Shown here piece after piece: positions 27,165 through 36,885 of a DNA stretch of 64,000 nt (the stretch's first letter is position 1; every line of letters begins with the position of its first letter). The stretch comes from Legionella tucsonensis (lineage in GTDB: Bacteria > Pseudomonadota > Gammaproteobacteria > Legionellales > Legionellaceae): the NCBI RefSeq assembly GCF_001468035.1, contig NZ_LNZA01000001.1, positions 1,803,313 to 1,867,312 of the forward strand. The letters are read 5' to 3'. A program made the position numbers and the translations under genes. A model generated the notes under the pieces. It was not told the origin of the DNA. It saw only the letters and a list, made by a program, of their open reading frames with translations, and ran no database searches.

Positions 27165-27990
27165 TCCTTATTTACCACTTGAAGCTGAAATTATAGAACG
27201 TATCCAGGAATCACCTACTATTTTTACTCTGCATTTGCGTTTTATTGACGCTTCACACCATGACACATTTAATTTTTACCCAGGCCAATTTAATATGCTC
27301 TACCTTTATGGAGTTGGCGAAGTAGCTATTTCCATTGTATCTGATCCAGAAAAAAAGCATATTCTCACTCACACCATCCGGGCTGTAGGACGAGTGACCC
27401 GAGCATTACAGAAACTACAAGCAGGGGATAAAATCGGAGTTCGTGGTCCTTATGGACGCGGTTGGCCTCTTGAGCAAACACAGAATAAGGATATTATTGT
27501 GATCACAGGAGGGCTTGGATGCGCACCTTCCGTGTCTATTATTGATTATATCTTAGCAAGAAGAAAACAATACGGTAATTTAAGCATCTTGCAAGGTGTG
27601 AAACACAGTGATGATTTTATTTTTAGAAAAAAATATGCAGTATGGGAAAAATCACCTGATACTATAGTTCATATTGCAGCCGATCAAGCGGGTCCCAAGT
27701 GGCCATGGAGCGTTGGTTATGTAACAGATATGATTGATAAAATCAATGCGAATCCAGAAAATACTGTAATCATGATGTGTGGGCCCGAAATCATGATGCA
27801 CACGGCAATTAATCTGCTAAAAAAGAAAGGAATTTCTGAACACAACATCTATATGAGTATGGAACGAAATATGGAGTGTGGGATTGGACAATGTGGTCAT
27901 TGCCAATATGGCGGTTTTTTTATATGCAAAGATGGTCCTATTTTTGCATATTCAGAAATTAAGGAATTATTTAATGTACCAGGATTTTAA
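27148..27990 (+). CDS. hydG: Group 3b NiFe hydrogenase gamma subunit (FAD, NAD(P)H binding)
   Basis: The 280-residue protein is a ferredoxin-NADP reductase-type subunit. A flavin domain carries HTIRAVGRVTRAL and VRGPYGRGWPL (near 90-110), and an NAD(P) domain carries VITGGLGCAPSVSIIDY (near 118) and MMCGPEIMM (near 208). Near the end CGIGQCGHCQYGG...C holds a [2Fe-2S] cluster, as in dihydroorotate dehydrogenase B and sulfide dehydrogenase subunits. It exchanges electrons with NAD(P)H. Its start lies inside hydB, and it is followed by hydD five bases later. Confidence 0.9.
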   Translation: MIQPNDPYLPLEAEIIERIQESPTIFTLHLRFIDASHHDTFNFYPGQFNMLYLYGVGEVAISIVSDPEKKHILTHTIRAVGRVTRALQKLQAGDKIGVRGPYGRGWPLEQTQNKDIIVITGGLGCAPSVSIIDYILARRKQYGNLSILQGVKHSDDFIFRKKYAVWEKSPDTIVHIAADQAGPKWPWSVGYVTDMIDKINANPENTVIMMCGPEIMMHTAINLLKKKGISEHNIYMSMERNMECGIGQCGHCQYGGFFICKDGPIFAYSEIKELFNVPGF

Positions 27991-27995
27991 CGACC

Positions 27996-28781
27996 ATGAA
28001 ACCATGTGTGGCAGTGCATAAATTTACATCATGCGATGGATGTCAACTGGCATTTTTAAATGCTGGGGAGGCATTACTTACCTTATCTGATCTGGTTAAT
28101 ATTAAGCATTTCGCTGAGGCAGGAGCAGTAGATCTTAATGCCTCAATAGACATAGCCTTTGTAGAGGGCAGTATTTCAACAGCTGAAGAAGAAGTACGAA
28201 TCAAAAAAATCCGGGAAAACAGTAAATACCTCATTACGATTGGCGCATGTGCTACTGCAGGGGGTATTCAGGCTCTACGTCAAGTTAATAACTCCAAAGA
28301 ATGGGTGAACAGTATTTACCCATCTCCAGATTATATTAAACACTTAAGTACTTCAACTGCAATTTCCCATCATGTCAAAGTAGATTGGGAATTATGGGGC
28401 TGTCCAGTTAATGGAAAACAAGTATTAGAGGCAATTCGTTCTTTATTATCAAATGCATCCCCACGAATTAAGCGAGACTCTGAGTGTATGGAGTGCAAAC
28501 GTAAAGGAAATGTGTGTGTGCTGGTGACTCAAAAACAACCTTGTATGGGGCCAGTAACTCAAGCGGGTTGCGGCTCTCTTTGTCCCTCAATTGGACGAGG
28601 ATGTTATGCATGTTATGGGCCACAAGACAACGCCAATACCCTATCCCTGGGTAATTGGTTTGAACAGCTTGGAATGAGTAAAAAATCCATTTCCCAAAAA
28701 TTTTTCCATATTAATAATCAAGCTCCTGCATTTAATACTGCAGGGAACTATTTTAAGGGAATTAAAATCAGCAATGAGTAA
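27996..28781 (+). CDS. hydD: Group 3b NiFe hydrogenase small (delta) subunit
   Basis: The 261-residue protein has the proximal-cluster motif CDGCQLAFLN at residues 14-23 and a segment IGACATAGGIQAL (near 83). GCPVNGKQVLEAI (near 137) and cysteine groups in the last third (CMECKRKGNVC, QPCMGPVTQAGCGSLCPS, GCYACYGP) should hold the remaining [4Fe-4S] clusters. There is no Tat signal, which fits a cytoplasmic enzyme. It relays electrons from the NiFe site to HydB. It overlaps hydA by eight bases. Confidence 0.92.
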   Translation: MKPCVAVHKFTSCDGCQLAFLNAGEALLTLSDLVNIKHFAEAGAVDLNASIDIAFVEGSISTAEEEVRIKKIRENSKYLITIGACATAGGIQALRQVNNSKEWVNSIYPSPDYIKHLSTSTAISHHVKVDWELWGCPVNGKQVLEAIRSLLSNASPRIKRDSECMECKRKGNVCVLVTQKQPCMGPVTQAGCGSLCPSIGRGCYACYGPQDNANTLSLGNWFEQLGMSKKSISQKFFHINNQAPAFNTAGNYFKGIKISNE

Positions 28782-30069
28782 AAACATCTCAATTAATGTC
28801 CCTATCTTAGCGCGAGTAGAAGGCGAGGGAGCACTAGAAGTAGAAATTCGTGACAATAAAATTAAAGCATTAAAATTGAAAATTTATGAACCTCCCAGGT
28901 TATTTGAAAAATTTCTTGAAGGAAGAAGTTATACTGATGTGCTCGATTTTGTAGCACGCATCTGTGGTATTTGCCCTGTTGCCTACCAAATGAGTGCTAC
29001 CCAAGCAATAGAAAATTGTTTTGGTATTAAACCAACCTCTTGGGTACGCAACATGCGTCGTTTGTTTTATTGCGGCGAATGGCTAGAAAGCCACAGCATG
29101 CACATTCATTTTTTAGCACTACCCGATTTTTTAGGTTTTAAATCAGCGCCTGAAATGGCAAAAGTCCATCCAGAAGAAGTGCGTCGAGGCATGCGTCTTC
29201 AAGCATTTGGTAATGATTTAATCAAATTATTTGGTGGCCGCTCTGTTCACCCTGTTGGAGCATGCGTGGGTGGATTTTATAAACCCCCTTCCTTTGCTGA
29301 AATTAATTTACTACTAGAAAATGCAAAGGCAAGAATTGCAGACTGTGACGCATTAATTCGTTGGCTCGCTGAGCTTAGCTTGCCAAATAATTCGCACGAT
29401 TTTACTTATGTTTCACTGTATCACCCTACTGAATATCCTTTTAATGAAGGCAGGTTAGTATCAAACCATGGATTAAATATTAGCATCGATGAATTTGATG
29501 CCTACTTCACAGAAAGCCAAGTTTCCTACTCCAATGCATTACATTGTTTATTGCAAAATAAACCTTATTTAGTGGGACCACTAGCACGAGTCAATAATTG
29601 TTTTGGTCACTTACCAGCACCCATACACCTTCTTTTACAAAGTTTAAAAATCAACTTCCCCTCTAATAACATGTACCAAAGTATCATTGCTAGGGCTGTT
29701 GAGATTTATTACTGTGTTTTAGAATCCATACGCATTTTAGAACAATATGAAACGCCCCAAACCTCTTTCCCTCAGGAAGTCAAACCACGTTCTGGGATAG
29801 GTATTGGGTGCACAGAAGCACCACGGGGCATTTTATGGCAACATTACCAATTTGATAAAAAAGGCCAAGTTAAAACAGCCCGCATTGTCCCTCCTACAAG
29901 CCAAAACCAAGCTCGTATTGAGGAAGATCTTGCTATTTCTTTACATCAATTGGGCTTAAATAAAGACGAAAACTCGTTACGCTCCTACAGTGAAATGATT
30001 ATACGTAATTATGATCCCTGCATTTCGTGTTCAACACATTTTTTAAATATTAAAGTGAGCCGAGAGTGA
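28774..30069 (+). CDS. hydA: Group 3b NiFe hydrogenase large (alpha) subunit, catalytic
   Basis: The 431-residue protein binds the NiFe centre through four cysteines: Cys64 and Cys67 in RICGICPVAYQ, and Cys416 and Cys419 in DPCISCSTH. His422 is the usual last residue after processing, so the nine following residues form the short C-terminal extension removed by the maturation protease. Further family motifs are GRSVHPVGACVGGF (near 155) and GIGCTEAPRGILWQHY (near 345). The L1 and L2 forms and the gene set point to group 3b, an oxygen-tolerant, reversible NAD(P)-dependent type often used under low oxygen. The stop overlaps the protease start. Confidence 0.94.
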   Translation: MSKNISINVPILARVEGEGALEVEIRDNKIKALKLKIYEPPRLFEKFLEGRSYTDVLDFVARICGICPVAYQMSATQAIENCFGIKPTSWVRNMRRLFYCGEWLESHSMHIHFLALPDFLGFKSAPEMAKVHPEEVRRGMRLQAFGNDLIKLFGGRSVHPVGACVGGFYKPPSFAEINLLLENAKARIADCDALIRWLAELSLPNNSHDFTYVSLYHPTEYPFNEGRLVSNHGLNISIDEFDAYFTESQVSYSNALHCLLQNKPYLVGPLARVNNCFGHLPAPIHLLLQSLKINFPSNNMYQSIIARAVEIYYCVLESIRILEQYETPQTSFPQEVKPRSGIGIGCTEAPRGILWQHYQFDKKGQVKTARIVPPTSQNQARIEEDLAISLHQLGLNKDENSLRSYSEMIIRNYDPCISCSTHFLNIKVSRE

Positions 30070-30536
30070 ATCTGATAAAAGTTTTAGGTATTGGATCACC
30101 CTTTGGGGACGATCAGGCAGGATGGAAAGTAATAGAAATCTTAAAACAGCAAATCGTCTTACCCTCTAGAATCACTCAATATGTGATGATAGAAAGTCAC
30201 GATCGACCTGGAATTCGTCTGGTTGAATTAATAAATAATGCACATACCGTGTTTCTCATTGATGCAATAAAATCAAATAAAGGAATAGGAACGATACATC
30301 AGTTCAAAAAGGACGAGATCACTGACCCGGAAAATCAATTCTCAACTCATGGTATAGGGGTTTTACAAGCACTCCAATTAGCCAGTGCTCTTAATGTCTT
30401 ACCCAACAATATTATATTCTATGGAATTGAAATAGATGTTATTGCTTTAGACTCTTCTCTTTCTCCATGCGTCCAAAGCGCAGTTGAAAAACTTGCTACT
30501 CAATTAAAAAAAGAATTAAGTAATTGCAGCAGCTAA
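30066..30536 (+). CDS. Hydrogenase maturation endopeptidase (HyaD/HybD/HoxW family)
   Basis: The 156-residue protein begins KVLGIGSPFGDDQAGW, the family GxGNxxxxDDGxG site with the nickel-sensing acidic residue. It has LIDAIKSNKGIGTI near 65 (second metal-binding Asp) and a FSTHGIGVLQALQLA segment (near 95) with the conserved histidine. It cuts off the C-terminal extension of HydA after nickel is inserted, closing the active site. It overlaps hydA by four bases and is the last gene of the hydrogenase operon; no clear terminator was seen after it. Confidence 0.9.
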   Translation: MNLIKVLGIGSPFGDDQAGWKVIEILKQQIVLPSRITQYVMIESHDRPGIRLVELINNAHTVFLIDAIKSNKGIGTIHQFKKDEITDPENQFSTHGIGVLQALQLASALNVLPNNIIFYGIEIDVIALDSSLSPCVQSAVEKLATQLKKELSNCSS

Positions 30537-30707
30537 ACACAACAATGTGATAGCCGAAACAACCGTCCAAACGGCGAGTTCCCCAATATCAAACTTGCTC
30601 TCCTTACCTATAACAATTTATGTTAGTATATCAATCACATAACTTTTAAGTTTTGCTATAATAAATTATTGATAAACACTTCAGATACTGGAAAGCAGGA
30701 GCAGCTC

Positions 30708-31307
30708 ATGGAAAACGCAGAATCAATAAATCGCCATAAAATTGATGTAATGGATGCAATATATAATCGAAGAGCTGTACGTAGTTATTTACCCCAAAAA
30801 GTCGACTCAGAGATTATTCATCAACTCTTAGATGCGGCAGTACATGCCCCGTCAGCACTTCATGAAGAATCCAGAGGATTTGTAGTGATTCAGAATAAGT
30901 CTTTATTAGATCGTATCTCAGAAAGTGCTAAGCTGTTAACAATGAAAGATAAAAAGAAAAACATAGACTTACAAGAAGAGCATGTCTTGCAAGTAGTGCA
31001 GCAAAAAGAATTCAATGTCTTTTATAATGCACATACTTTAATTGTTATATATAGTACTTTCAAAGGCAAATTTGTCAGCGCCGACTGTTGGTTAGCTGCT
31101 GAAAATTTAATGCTTTCTGCTCTGACTTATGGTCTTGCTTCCTGCGTCGTAGGTTTTGCAATTCCAGCTTTAAATTCCCCAGAGTGGAAAAAAGAGTTGG
31201 AGATACCTAAAAAAATGACTGCTGTAGCGCCAATTATTCTTGGTTGGCCATCAGGGCATACATTACCCACTTCTCATAATCCGCCTCTAATTCTAAAGTG
31301 GAGATAA
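30708..31307 (+). CDS. Nitroreductase-family flavoprotein
   Basis: The start chosen is the ATG at 30708, which has AGGAG six bases upstream. An in-frame TTG at 30669 lacks such a site. The 199-residue protein has the FMN-binding start IYNRRAVRSY (near residue 19), a HAPSALHEESRGFVVIQ segment, and near the C-terminus a DCWLAAENLMLSALTYGLASC helix and ILGWPSG. The family reduces nitro groups, quinones or enones with NAD(P)H, using FMN in a homodimer. The physiological substrate is unknown. It is separate from the hydrogenase operon by 170 bases, which hold an unexplained short open stretch. Confidence 0.85.
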   Translation: MENAESINRHKIDVMDAIYNRRAVRSYLPQKVDSEIIHQLLDAAVHAPSALHEESRGFVVIQNKSLLDRISESAKLLTMKDKKKNIDLQEEHVLQVVQQKEFNVFYNAHTLIVIYSTFKGKFVSADCWLAAENLMLSALTYGLASCVVGFAIPALNSPEWKKELEIPKKMTAVAPIILGWPSGHTLPTSHNPPLILKWR

Positions 31308-31411
31308 GTCCAGTATCCATATAAATATAGATACTCAAACTCAATCGCTCTTCATAAAAGTTTGTTATTATTATTTTAATATTAAGGTTCTTACATGAGG
31401 ATAATTTTTAA

Positions 31412-33454
31412 ATGGACTTCCCGGGCATTACAAAATCTCAAATAGAGGATAAGCTTATAGATGAGTCATATAAGAATTATTATGTTTTAATTATTGCTGA
31501 TTTTTTTGCCACCATAATCTTTGTCGCACTGATCTGGAATCAAGTAAATAACAAGCTTTTGGTAATAATATGGATGTTGTTGATGTTTGTTTTCAATCAT
31601 GTGCTAAGAGGTTTATTTTTAATTCATTATCATCGCCGAAAAAAACAGGATGGTTTATTTCATCCAGCATTTTGGAAAAAATATTTTATAATGAATAACC
31701 TGCAATCAGGTATTTTATGGGCTTTAGGGGGAACGTTGTTTCTCTATGTAGATAATCCATTGCATCGCATGGCAATTTTTGTCTATCTCATTGGTTTACT
31801 TGCAGCGCCTGCAGCTAAATTGTTAACAATGCATAGCGCTTACATTGCTTTTATGATGCCAATTTGGATGCTCTTAATTTTTTTATCAGTATCTATTACT
31901 CCTTCGCTATCATTTCTCTTGTTTATTGCGACATTACTTTATGTGGCTGTAGTGATCTCTGGAATGAGAGATGCGAATCAACTTTTAATGAGATCAATTT
32001 ATCTGGAAATATACAGTTCAAATCTTTTATCTGATTTAAGACACAGCGAAGAAAGCTTTCGTAATACTATTGAAAATGCACCTATTGGCATGGCCATTGT
32101 CTCCCCTGAAGGAATATGCATCCATGCCAATCTTACACTGCAAGAGATTTTAGGTTACAGTGATGAGGAGTTGCGTAACCTAAATATGTTGGAAATTACT
32201 TATCCTGATGACGTGCCTATGACTCTAGATGCCATGAATAAACTCCTTCAAGGTGAATTACGAATTTCACATATGGAAAAACGTTATGTTCGAAAAGATG
32301 GCAGTATTATCTGGGGGATGGTTAGTGCGAGCCTCATACGTGATGAGCAGGGAGAGCCGATTAATTTTATTATGCAAATGAAGGATGTAAGTGATCGCAT
32401 TCAAAATGAAGAAAAAATGCGACAGTTGAATGAAAAAACGATGGAAACTTTAAATGAATTGAAATTATTAGAACATGATGAAAGTTTGTTAAATAAACTA
32501 AATCGTTCACTACAAATTTGCATTACAGCAGAAGAAGCTTATCCACGAATCAGTTTAATTGCTCAAGATTTGTTTCCTGACTTAAGTGGGGGTTTATCAA
32601 TTTATAATAAGACAATCAATCAAATGGAAACGGTAGTCCAGTGGGGAAGAGAACAATTATTACCAAACATATTTCTTCCTATAGACTGCTTTTCAATCCG
32701 CGAGGCAACCACTCAGGTGGTTGATGATCCCAATAAATCAGTGCCTTGTGCCCATTATAAAACTCCTCCTCAAGGAGGACATATGGCGTTACCGCTTATA
32801 GTGCAAAATGAATTAATAGGTGTGATCCACCTGTTAGCGCCGAAAGATAAAAAATTAACACACCATCAACAAGACATCGCTAACTCTTTTGGGAATATCG
32901 TTAAGCTTGCCATTGCTAATATTAATCTGCGCGTGTCATTGAGTGAGCTGTCATTACATGACCCATTAACTAATTTATATAATCGACGTTATTTAAATGA
33001 TATTTTGTCACGAGAATTAATTCGAATTGCTCGAGAAAAAAAGACATTATGTGTAGCGATGTTAGATATCGATAATTTCAAGAAATTTAATGATAATTAC
33101 AGTCATTTAGCAGGAGATGAGCTACTCAAAGCAATAGGAAAATTATTAAACGACAGTTTCCGTGAAAGCGACATTTCTGTACGTTTCGGTGGAGAAGAAT
33201 TTGTTGTCGTATTGTTGAACACAACGCTAAACAATGCCGTGAATAAAATGGAAGAGCTTCGTGAAAAGATAAAAAATATATCAATATATTTTAAAGGCAA
33301 TCCATTAAATAACATTACCATTTCAATTGGAGTAGCAGAAGCAATAAAACATGGAGCTTCTATTGAAGAGATAATAAAGGCTGCGGACCATGCCCTTTAT
33401 GCGGCGAAGCAGGCGGGTAAAGATAATGTAAAAGCCTATAGCCATAGCTCATAA
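31412..33454 (+). CDS. Membrane-bound diguanylate cyclase with PAS and GAF-like domains
   Basis: The 680-residue protein has about five N-terminal membrane helices (residues 25-190). A PAS domain follows (about 212-330, FRNTIENAPIGMAIVSPEG through MKDVSDR), then a short coiled coil, a GAF-like domain (about 365-505) and a GGDEF domain. The active site reads RFGGEEFVVV (GGEEF at 593-597), an active variant, and RESD five residues before it is the product-inhibition I-site. It should make cyclic di-GMP in response to a signal sensed by the membrane, PAS or GAF part. It is monocistronic. Regulation by c-di-GMP feedback is predicted from the intact I-site. Confidence 0.9.
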   Translation: MDFPGITKSQIEDKLIDESYKNYYVLIIADFFATIIFVALIWNQVNNKLLVIIWMLLMFVFNHVLRGLFLIHYHRRKKQDGLFHPAFWKKYFIMNNLQSGILWALGGTLFLYVDNPLHRMAIFVYLIGLLAAPAAKLLTMHSAYIAFMMPIWMLLIFLSVSITPSLSFLLFIATLLYVAVVISGMRDANQLLMRSIYLEIYSSNLLSDLRHSEESFRNTIENAPIGMAIVSPEGICIHANLTLQEILGYSDEELRNLNMLEITYPDDVPMTLDAMNKLLQGELRISHMEKRYVRKDGSIIWGMVSASLIRDEQGEPINFIMQMKDVSDRIQNEEKMRQLNEKTMETLNELKLLEHDESLLNKLNRSLQICITAEEAYPRISLIAQDLFPDLSGGLSIYNKTINQMETVVQWGREQLLPNIFLPIDCFSIREATTQVVDDPNKSVPCAHYKTPPQGGHMALPLIVQNELIGVIHLLAPKDKKLTHHQQDIANSFGNIVKLAIANINLRVSLSELSLHDPLTNLYNRRYLNDILSRELIRIAREKKTLCVAMLDIDNFKKFNDNYSHLAGDELLKAIGKLLNDSFRESDISVRFGGEEFVVVLLNTTLNNAVNKMEELREKIKNISIYFKGNPLNNITISIGVAEAIKHGASIEEIIKAADHALYAAKQAGKDNVKAYSHSS

Positions 33455-33747
33455 TCGTCTCATTTAGAAGCTGTCCGGTACACTCTGTCAGTGACTAACC
33501 CGCTACTGGGATAAAAATAGAGCTAACTCAAATTTTAGAGTTTGAACATTCGTTAAGCAATGGCTTCTAAAATTTTAAATATCCCAGGGTTAATCTTTTA
33601 GCCACGTGGCAACCGTCTGGACTCCCAGTTCACTACAGTAATGAGCACCGAAGAACCCTTTGTAACGCAGCAATAAAGTAGAAGATGCAGGCTATACAAG
33701 AGCTCTAATGGCTATGCTAGCTTAAAAAGGTTGAATACAATACCTAA

Positions 33748-34422
33748 TTATATAATTACGCATCTATAATTAGGGTCATTATCTGTGTTTGACATAAGAT
33801 TTTCCTCTCCCTCTATAGATTCTTTAAATTCCATTTCTTTTATTGATGTCTTGGTTAATTTATATGTAATTTCTTTTTTAGGCTGAGGCACCTTTCTCTC
33901 AAATATTTGTCGAGCTTTTTGCATTTCTTTTTCATCTTCTAAGGAGTTCCATGTCAGCTCTGTACCATCTAAAAAATTAATTATATAAGTCGCTAAACGG
34001 CTATGTTTAAAAAATGTTCCTCGGTAATTCTTTGTTGATTGCTCCTTATCGTCTATATGTACATTGAATCCTGTAACTGGTTTACCTTCAAACGCCAATT
34101 TCATTTGCTGTTTTAAATCGTCATCAAAAAATAATGAATAAATTTCATCTATTAATTTTTTATATTCTCCTAAATTATTTTTTATTTTTAGTTGATTAAG
34201 TATATTCCATTTAGCATCCAGTAGTTTGTTTCCTTGATCCATTTGCCAAGAAATATAGGGTGACATAAAATTCATCCAACGCACTACTATCTTTTCAAGA
34301 TCTTTTAAACAATTTACATGATTATCAAAACTACTAGGATCTTGTTGCTGCTGTTTAATAATTTGCTTAAATTCTTGGTTTAAATTCACTAATGTTAGTT
34401 TTTGAGGTTCTGTAAGCTTCAT
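33748..34422 (-). CDS. Unknown protein ending in a CaaX prenylation motif, candidate effector
   Basis: The start at 34422 is preferred because AAGGA lies eight bases upstream; the frame is open further to 34500. The 224-residue protein is soluble, helical and charged, with no recognised domain. The last four residues are C-V-I-I: cysteine, two aliphatic residues and a final residue used by eukaryotic prenyltransferases. The preceding 30 residues are rich in Glu and Asp (KEMEFKESIEGEENL), like an E-block secretion signal. Several Legionella effectors are prenylated by the host at such C-terminal boxes, which takes them to host membranes. That this protein is one is an inference from the terminus and its setting. 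It stands alone on the minus strand. Confidence 0.7.
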   Translation of the reverse strand: MKLTEPQKLTLVNLNQEFKQIIKQQQQDPSSFDNHVNCLKDLEKIVVRWMNFMSPYISWQMDQGNKLLDAKWNILNQLKIKNNLGEYKKLIDEIYSLFFDDDLKQQMKLAFEGKPVTGFNVHIDDKEQSTKNYRGTFFKHSRLATYIINFLDGTELTWNSLEDEKEMQKARQIFERKVPQPKKEITYKLTKTSIKEMEFKESIEGEENLMSNTDNDPNYRCVII

Positions 34423-34767
34423 ATGATATATCCTTATATTACTTTTGAAGCATGATAGTATTAAATATGAAAGCTGATTGCAATTTTGGATATCCGACAA
34501 CTCTAAAATATAAACAGAAGAAGATTTTAAATGAGGCCATCTGTAATTGTTTAGATATTATGTAGTATTTTGGGAGTTACTCCTGATATTATTGGATTTT
34601 CTTAGACTACTTTACATAATCGCTTATTTTCTACAATAAGTTTGATGAAAAGCTTTACATCAAATTGACTCAAGTATTAATGATTTTTATAGGGTTTATT
34701 GAACGCTCACGTATAGGCACTTAATATACCCCTCCTATTTTTATCTAGACTAAATAATATACTCTTC

Positions 34768-35016
34768 CTAATTTAAACTTGTCTTGGCAGTTAGGCTATG
34801 ACTTGATGGTTCAGGAACTAGTCTTTCTACATTTACTTCGATTTTCGCAAGTCGTGCTGCACGTAAAAAATATCGCAGCATATCGTTATTATTTTCATTG
34901 ATAACGATTGTTATGGGAGTAGCTCCCTCCTGTAAACCCGCTTGAATTGAGAGTCTATCTGATGATTGTTGCAATATGTTCATTGCATAAATCATCATTT
35001 CTTGCCCCAACGACAT
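34768..35016 (-). CDS. Small hypothetical protein, 82 residues
   Basis: The protein starts MSLGQEMMIYAMNIL and contains a beta-alpha segment TPITIVINENNNDMLRYFLRAARLAKIEVNVERL that looks like a folded domain, followed by a polar tail. No family is recognised and no ribosome site is obvious. It is divergent from the serine hydrolase gene (87 bases between starts), so the two may share a control region. Confidence 0.5.
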   Translation of the reverse strand: MSLGQEMMIYAMNILQQSSDRLSIQAGLQEGATPITIVINENNNDMLRYFLRAARLAKIEVNVERLVPEPSSHSLTAKTSLN

Positions 35017-35103
35017 AATAAAATAAGTTATTGAATTTTATTATGTTTTATATTAAGACTTTGATTTGGATAAAATGCAAATTAAATTTTATAAAGGAAT
35101 GAT

Positions 35104-36660
35104 ATGAAAAAAAATTTTACAATAATAGCTTTATTTTTCTCACTTAGCTACGCAACAATATTAACAGCAAAGCCAACGCTCGCCGCAACAACAGACCAAA
35201 CTTTAAAAAACTTACTAACTGAATTTGAACAATATGCAGAAAATGCACGCCTGCAATGGAACGTTCCTGGCATGGCAATTGCTATCGTAAAAAATGATCG
35301 ATTAATTTACAGCAAAGGTTTTGGTGTAAAAAAATTAGGTGAATCGAGTTTAGTTGATCCACATACTGTATTTCAAATTGGTTCATTAACCAAAGCTTTT
35401 ACAGCAGCGTTAACCGCACAGCTAATCGATCAAGGGAAATTAGGTTGGCAGGATCGTGTAATTGATCATTACCCCAGCTTTATAATGTATGATCCTTATG
35501 TTACACGAGAATTTAGAGTACAAGATTTATATGCGCAACATAGTGGCTTGCAAACATTTGCAGGTGATTTGCAATATGTTTTAGGTTATGACGCTAATCA
35601 TATCGTTTATCATTTAAGAGATATTGAACCTACTACTTCTTTTCGCTCGACTTATAGCTACCTTAATTCTTTATTCGTGGTTGGCGCTAAACTAAATGAA
35701 AAAATAACTAATATATCTTGGGAAAATTTACTGCAAGAAAATATTTTTAATCCTTTAGAAATGAAAGAATCATCAGTAGGTTTAAAAAAATACCTGCAAA
35801 ATAAAAATATTGCTGGATTGCATCTACTGTTAAACAACAAAATAACGGCAATTCCTTATGATAATTTACTTACTCAAGGTATTTATACCGGTAATGGGGC
35901 AGCAGGTGGCATTAATTCAAATGTAATTGATATGTCTAAGTGGCTAATAATGCAGTTAAATGAAGGTTCATTTAAAAATAAGCAACTAATTAGCAAAGAA
36001 AATATTAAAATTATGCATGCCCCACAAACCTTAACTAGCAAATTTTTAGATGGATGGAGTTCTTATGCTTTAGGCTGGAGCTATGCAGATGGTTTGTCTG
36101 AACCATTAATCAGTCACAATGGAGAAACAGCTGGTGCAAAAGCCATGATTCTGTTGGCTCCAAAATCCAAAGTGGGAATTGTTATTTTAACCAATGATCG
36201 TGATACGTTATTACCAGAAGCATTAGCGTATCAATTTATTGATAAATATTTAGGTAATACCAAAGCTGATTGGAGTAAAGTATATTTAGATGGTTATGCT
36301 AAGATAACGCAACATGAAAAATCTCAAACTCAAGCTTCCTTAAAAGTTGCAAATTACCAAAAAGCATTGCCATTAACTGTTTATACAGGGATTTACAATA
36401 ATAAAATTTATGGTGATGCGAAAATTGTACATCAACAGAATCAACTGACATTTATTATTGGACCAAAGCATATTGCTATTCCATTACAACATTTAACGGG
36501 TAATATTTTTATACTTAAATCTCCGTCAGAGCTATTGGGCGTATTCGATACCATCGATAATCCTCAAATTATTTTTAATGTAACAGCAGATGGTAAAGTA
36601 ACTGATATGGATATCCCCTTGTTTGCTGCAGATAGCATTGGAAAATTTATAAAAAAGTAA
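35104..36660 (+). CDS. Secreted serine beta-lactamase-like hydrolase (class C/AmpH family)
   Basis: The 518-residue protein has a Sec signal peptide (hydrophobic residues 5-20, cleavage near residue 28). It carries the three motifs of the serine penicillin-recognising fold: SLTK (Ser94, Lys97), YSYLN with Y-x-N near residue 183, and HNGE (HxG form) near residue 338. The roughly 130-residue C-terminal extension is a beta-rich domain typical of esterase- or peptidase-like members rather than true beta-lactamases. It probably hydrolyses peptides or esters in the periplasm, and resistance should not be assumed. AAGGAATGAT precedes the ATG. Confidence 0.85.
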   Translation: MKKNFTIIALFFSLSYATILTAKPTLAATTDQTLKNLLTEFEQYAENARLQWNVPGMAIAIVKNDRLIYSKGFGVKKLGESSLVDPHTVFQIGSLTKAFTAALTAQLIDQGKLGWQDRVIDHYPSFIMYDPYVTREFRVQDLYAQHSGLQTFAGDLQYVLGYDANHIVYHLRDIEPTTSFRSTYSYLNSLFVVGAKLNEKITNISWENLLQENIFNPLEMKESSVGLKKYLQNKNIAGLHLLLNNKITAIPYDNLLTQGIYTGNGAAGGINSNVIDMSKWLIMQLNEGSFKNKQLISKENIKIMHAPQTLTSKFLDGWSSYALGWSYADGLSEPLISHNGETAGAKAMILLAPKSKVGIVILTNDRDTLLPEALAYQFIDKYLGNTKADWSKVYLDGYAKITQHEKSQTQASLKVANYQKALPLTVYTGIYNNKIYGDAKIVHQQNQLTFIIGPKHIAIPLQHLTGNIFILKSPSELLGVFDTIDNPQIIFNVTADGKVTDMDIPLFAADSIGKFIKK

Positions 36661-36700
36661 ATTAATCAGCCACAGAATGTGACAACTTAATACCAAATAA

Positions 36701-36853
36701 TTTAATTTTTACAAACCGAGAGATCTAAGTGTCTTTAATAACAAAACAATTAAAGAAATATTAGACGTTGCATCTAATAATAAAAAAGAAGATACAGATT
36801 ATATAATCGATGAGTTTAGAATAAATAAAAAAGTTAAGGGCATTCGAGATTGA
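36701..36853 (+). pseudogene. Possible gene remnant after the serine hydrolase
   Basis: A frame open between TAA (36698) and TGA (36851-36853) encodes a charged protein-like stretch including NNKTIKEILDVASNNKK and DYIIDEFRINKK, but it has no start codon with a ribosome site. It fills most of the gap before the minus-strand acetyltransferase and may be the end of a deleted gene. Confidence 0.25.
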
Positions 36854-36885
36854 GTATTACAAAGTTCTACTTAGGCTGACAATCT

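Noticed and set aside
30537-30625. Minus-strand coding-like stretch ending in a hydrophobic tail
   Set aside because: It reads like about 30 residues of a membrane protein but has no start codon; too short to call.
33455-33747. Possible insertion-sequence remnant after the diguanylate cyclase
   Set aside because: The composition changes slightly, but no transposase frame or terminal inverted repeats could be shown.
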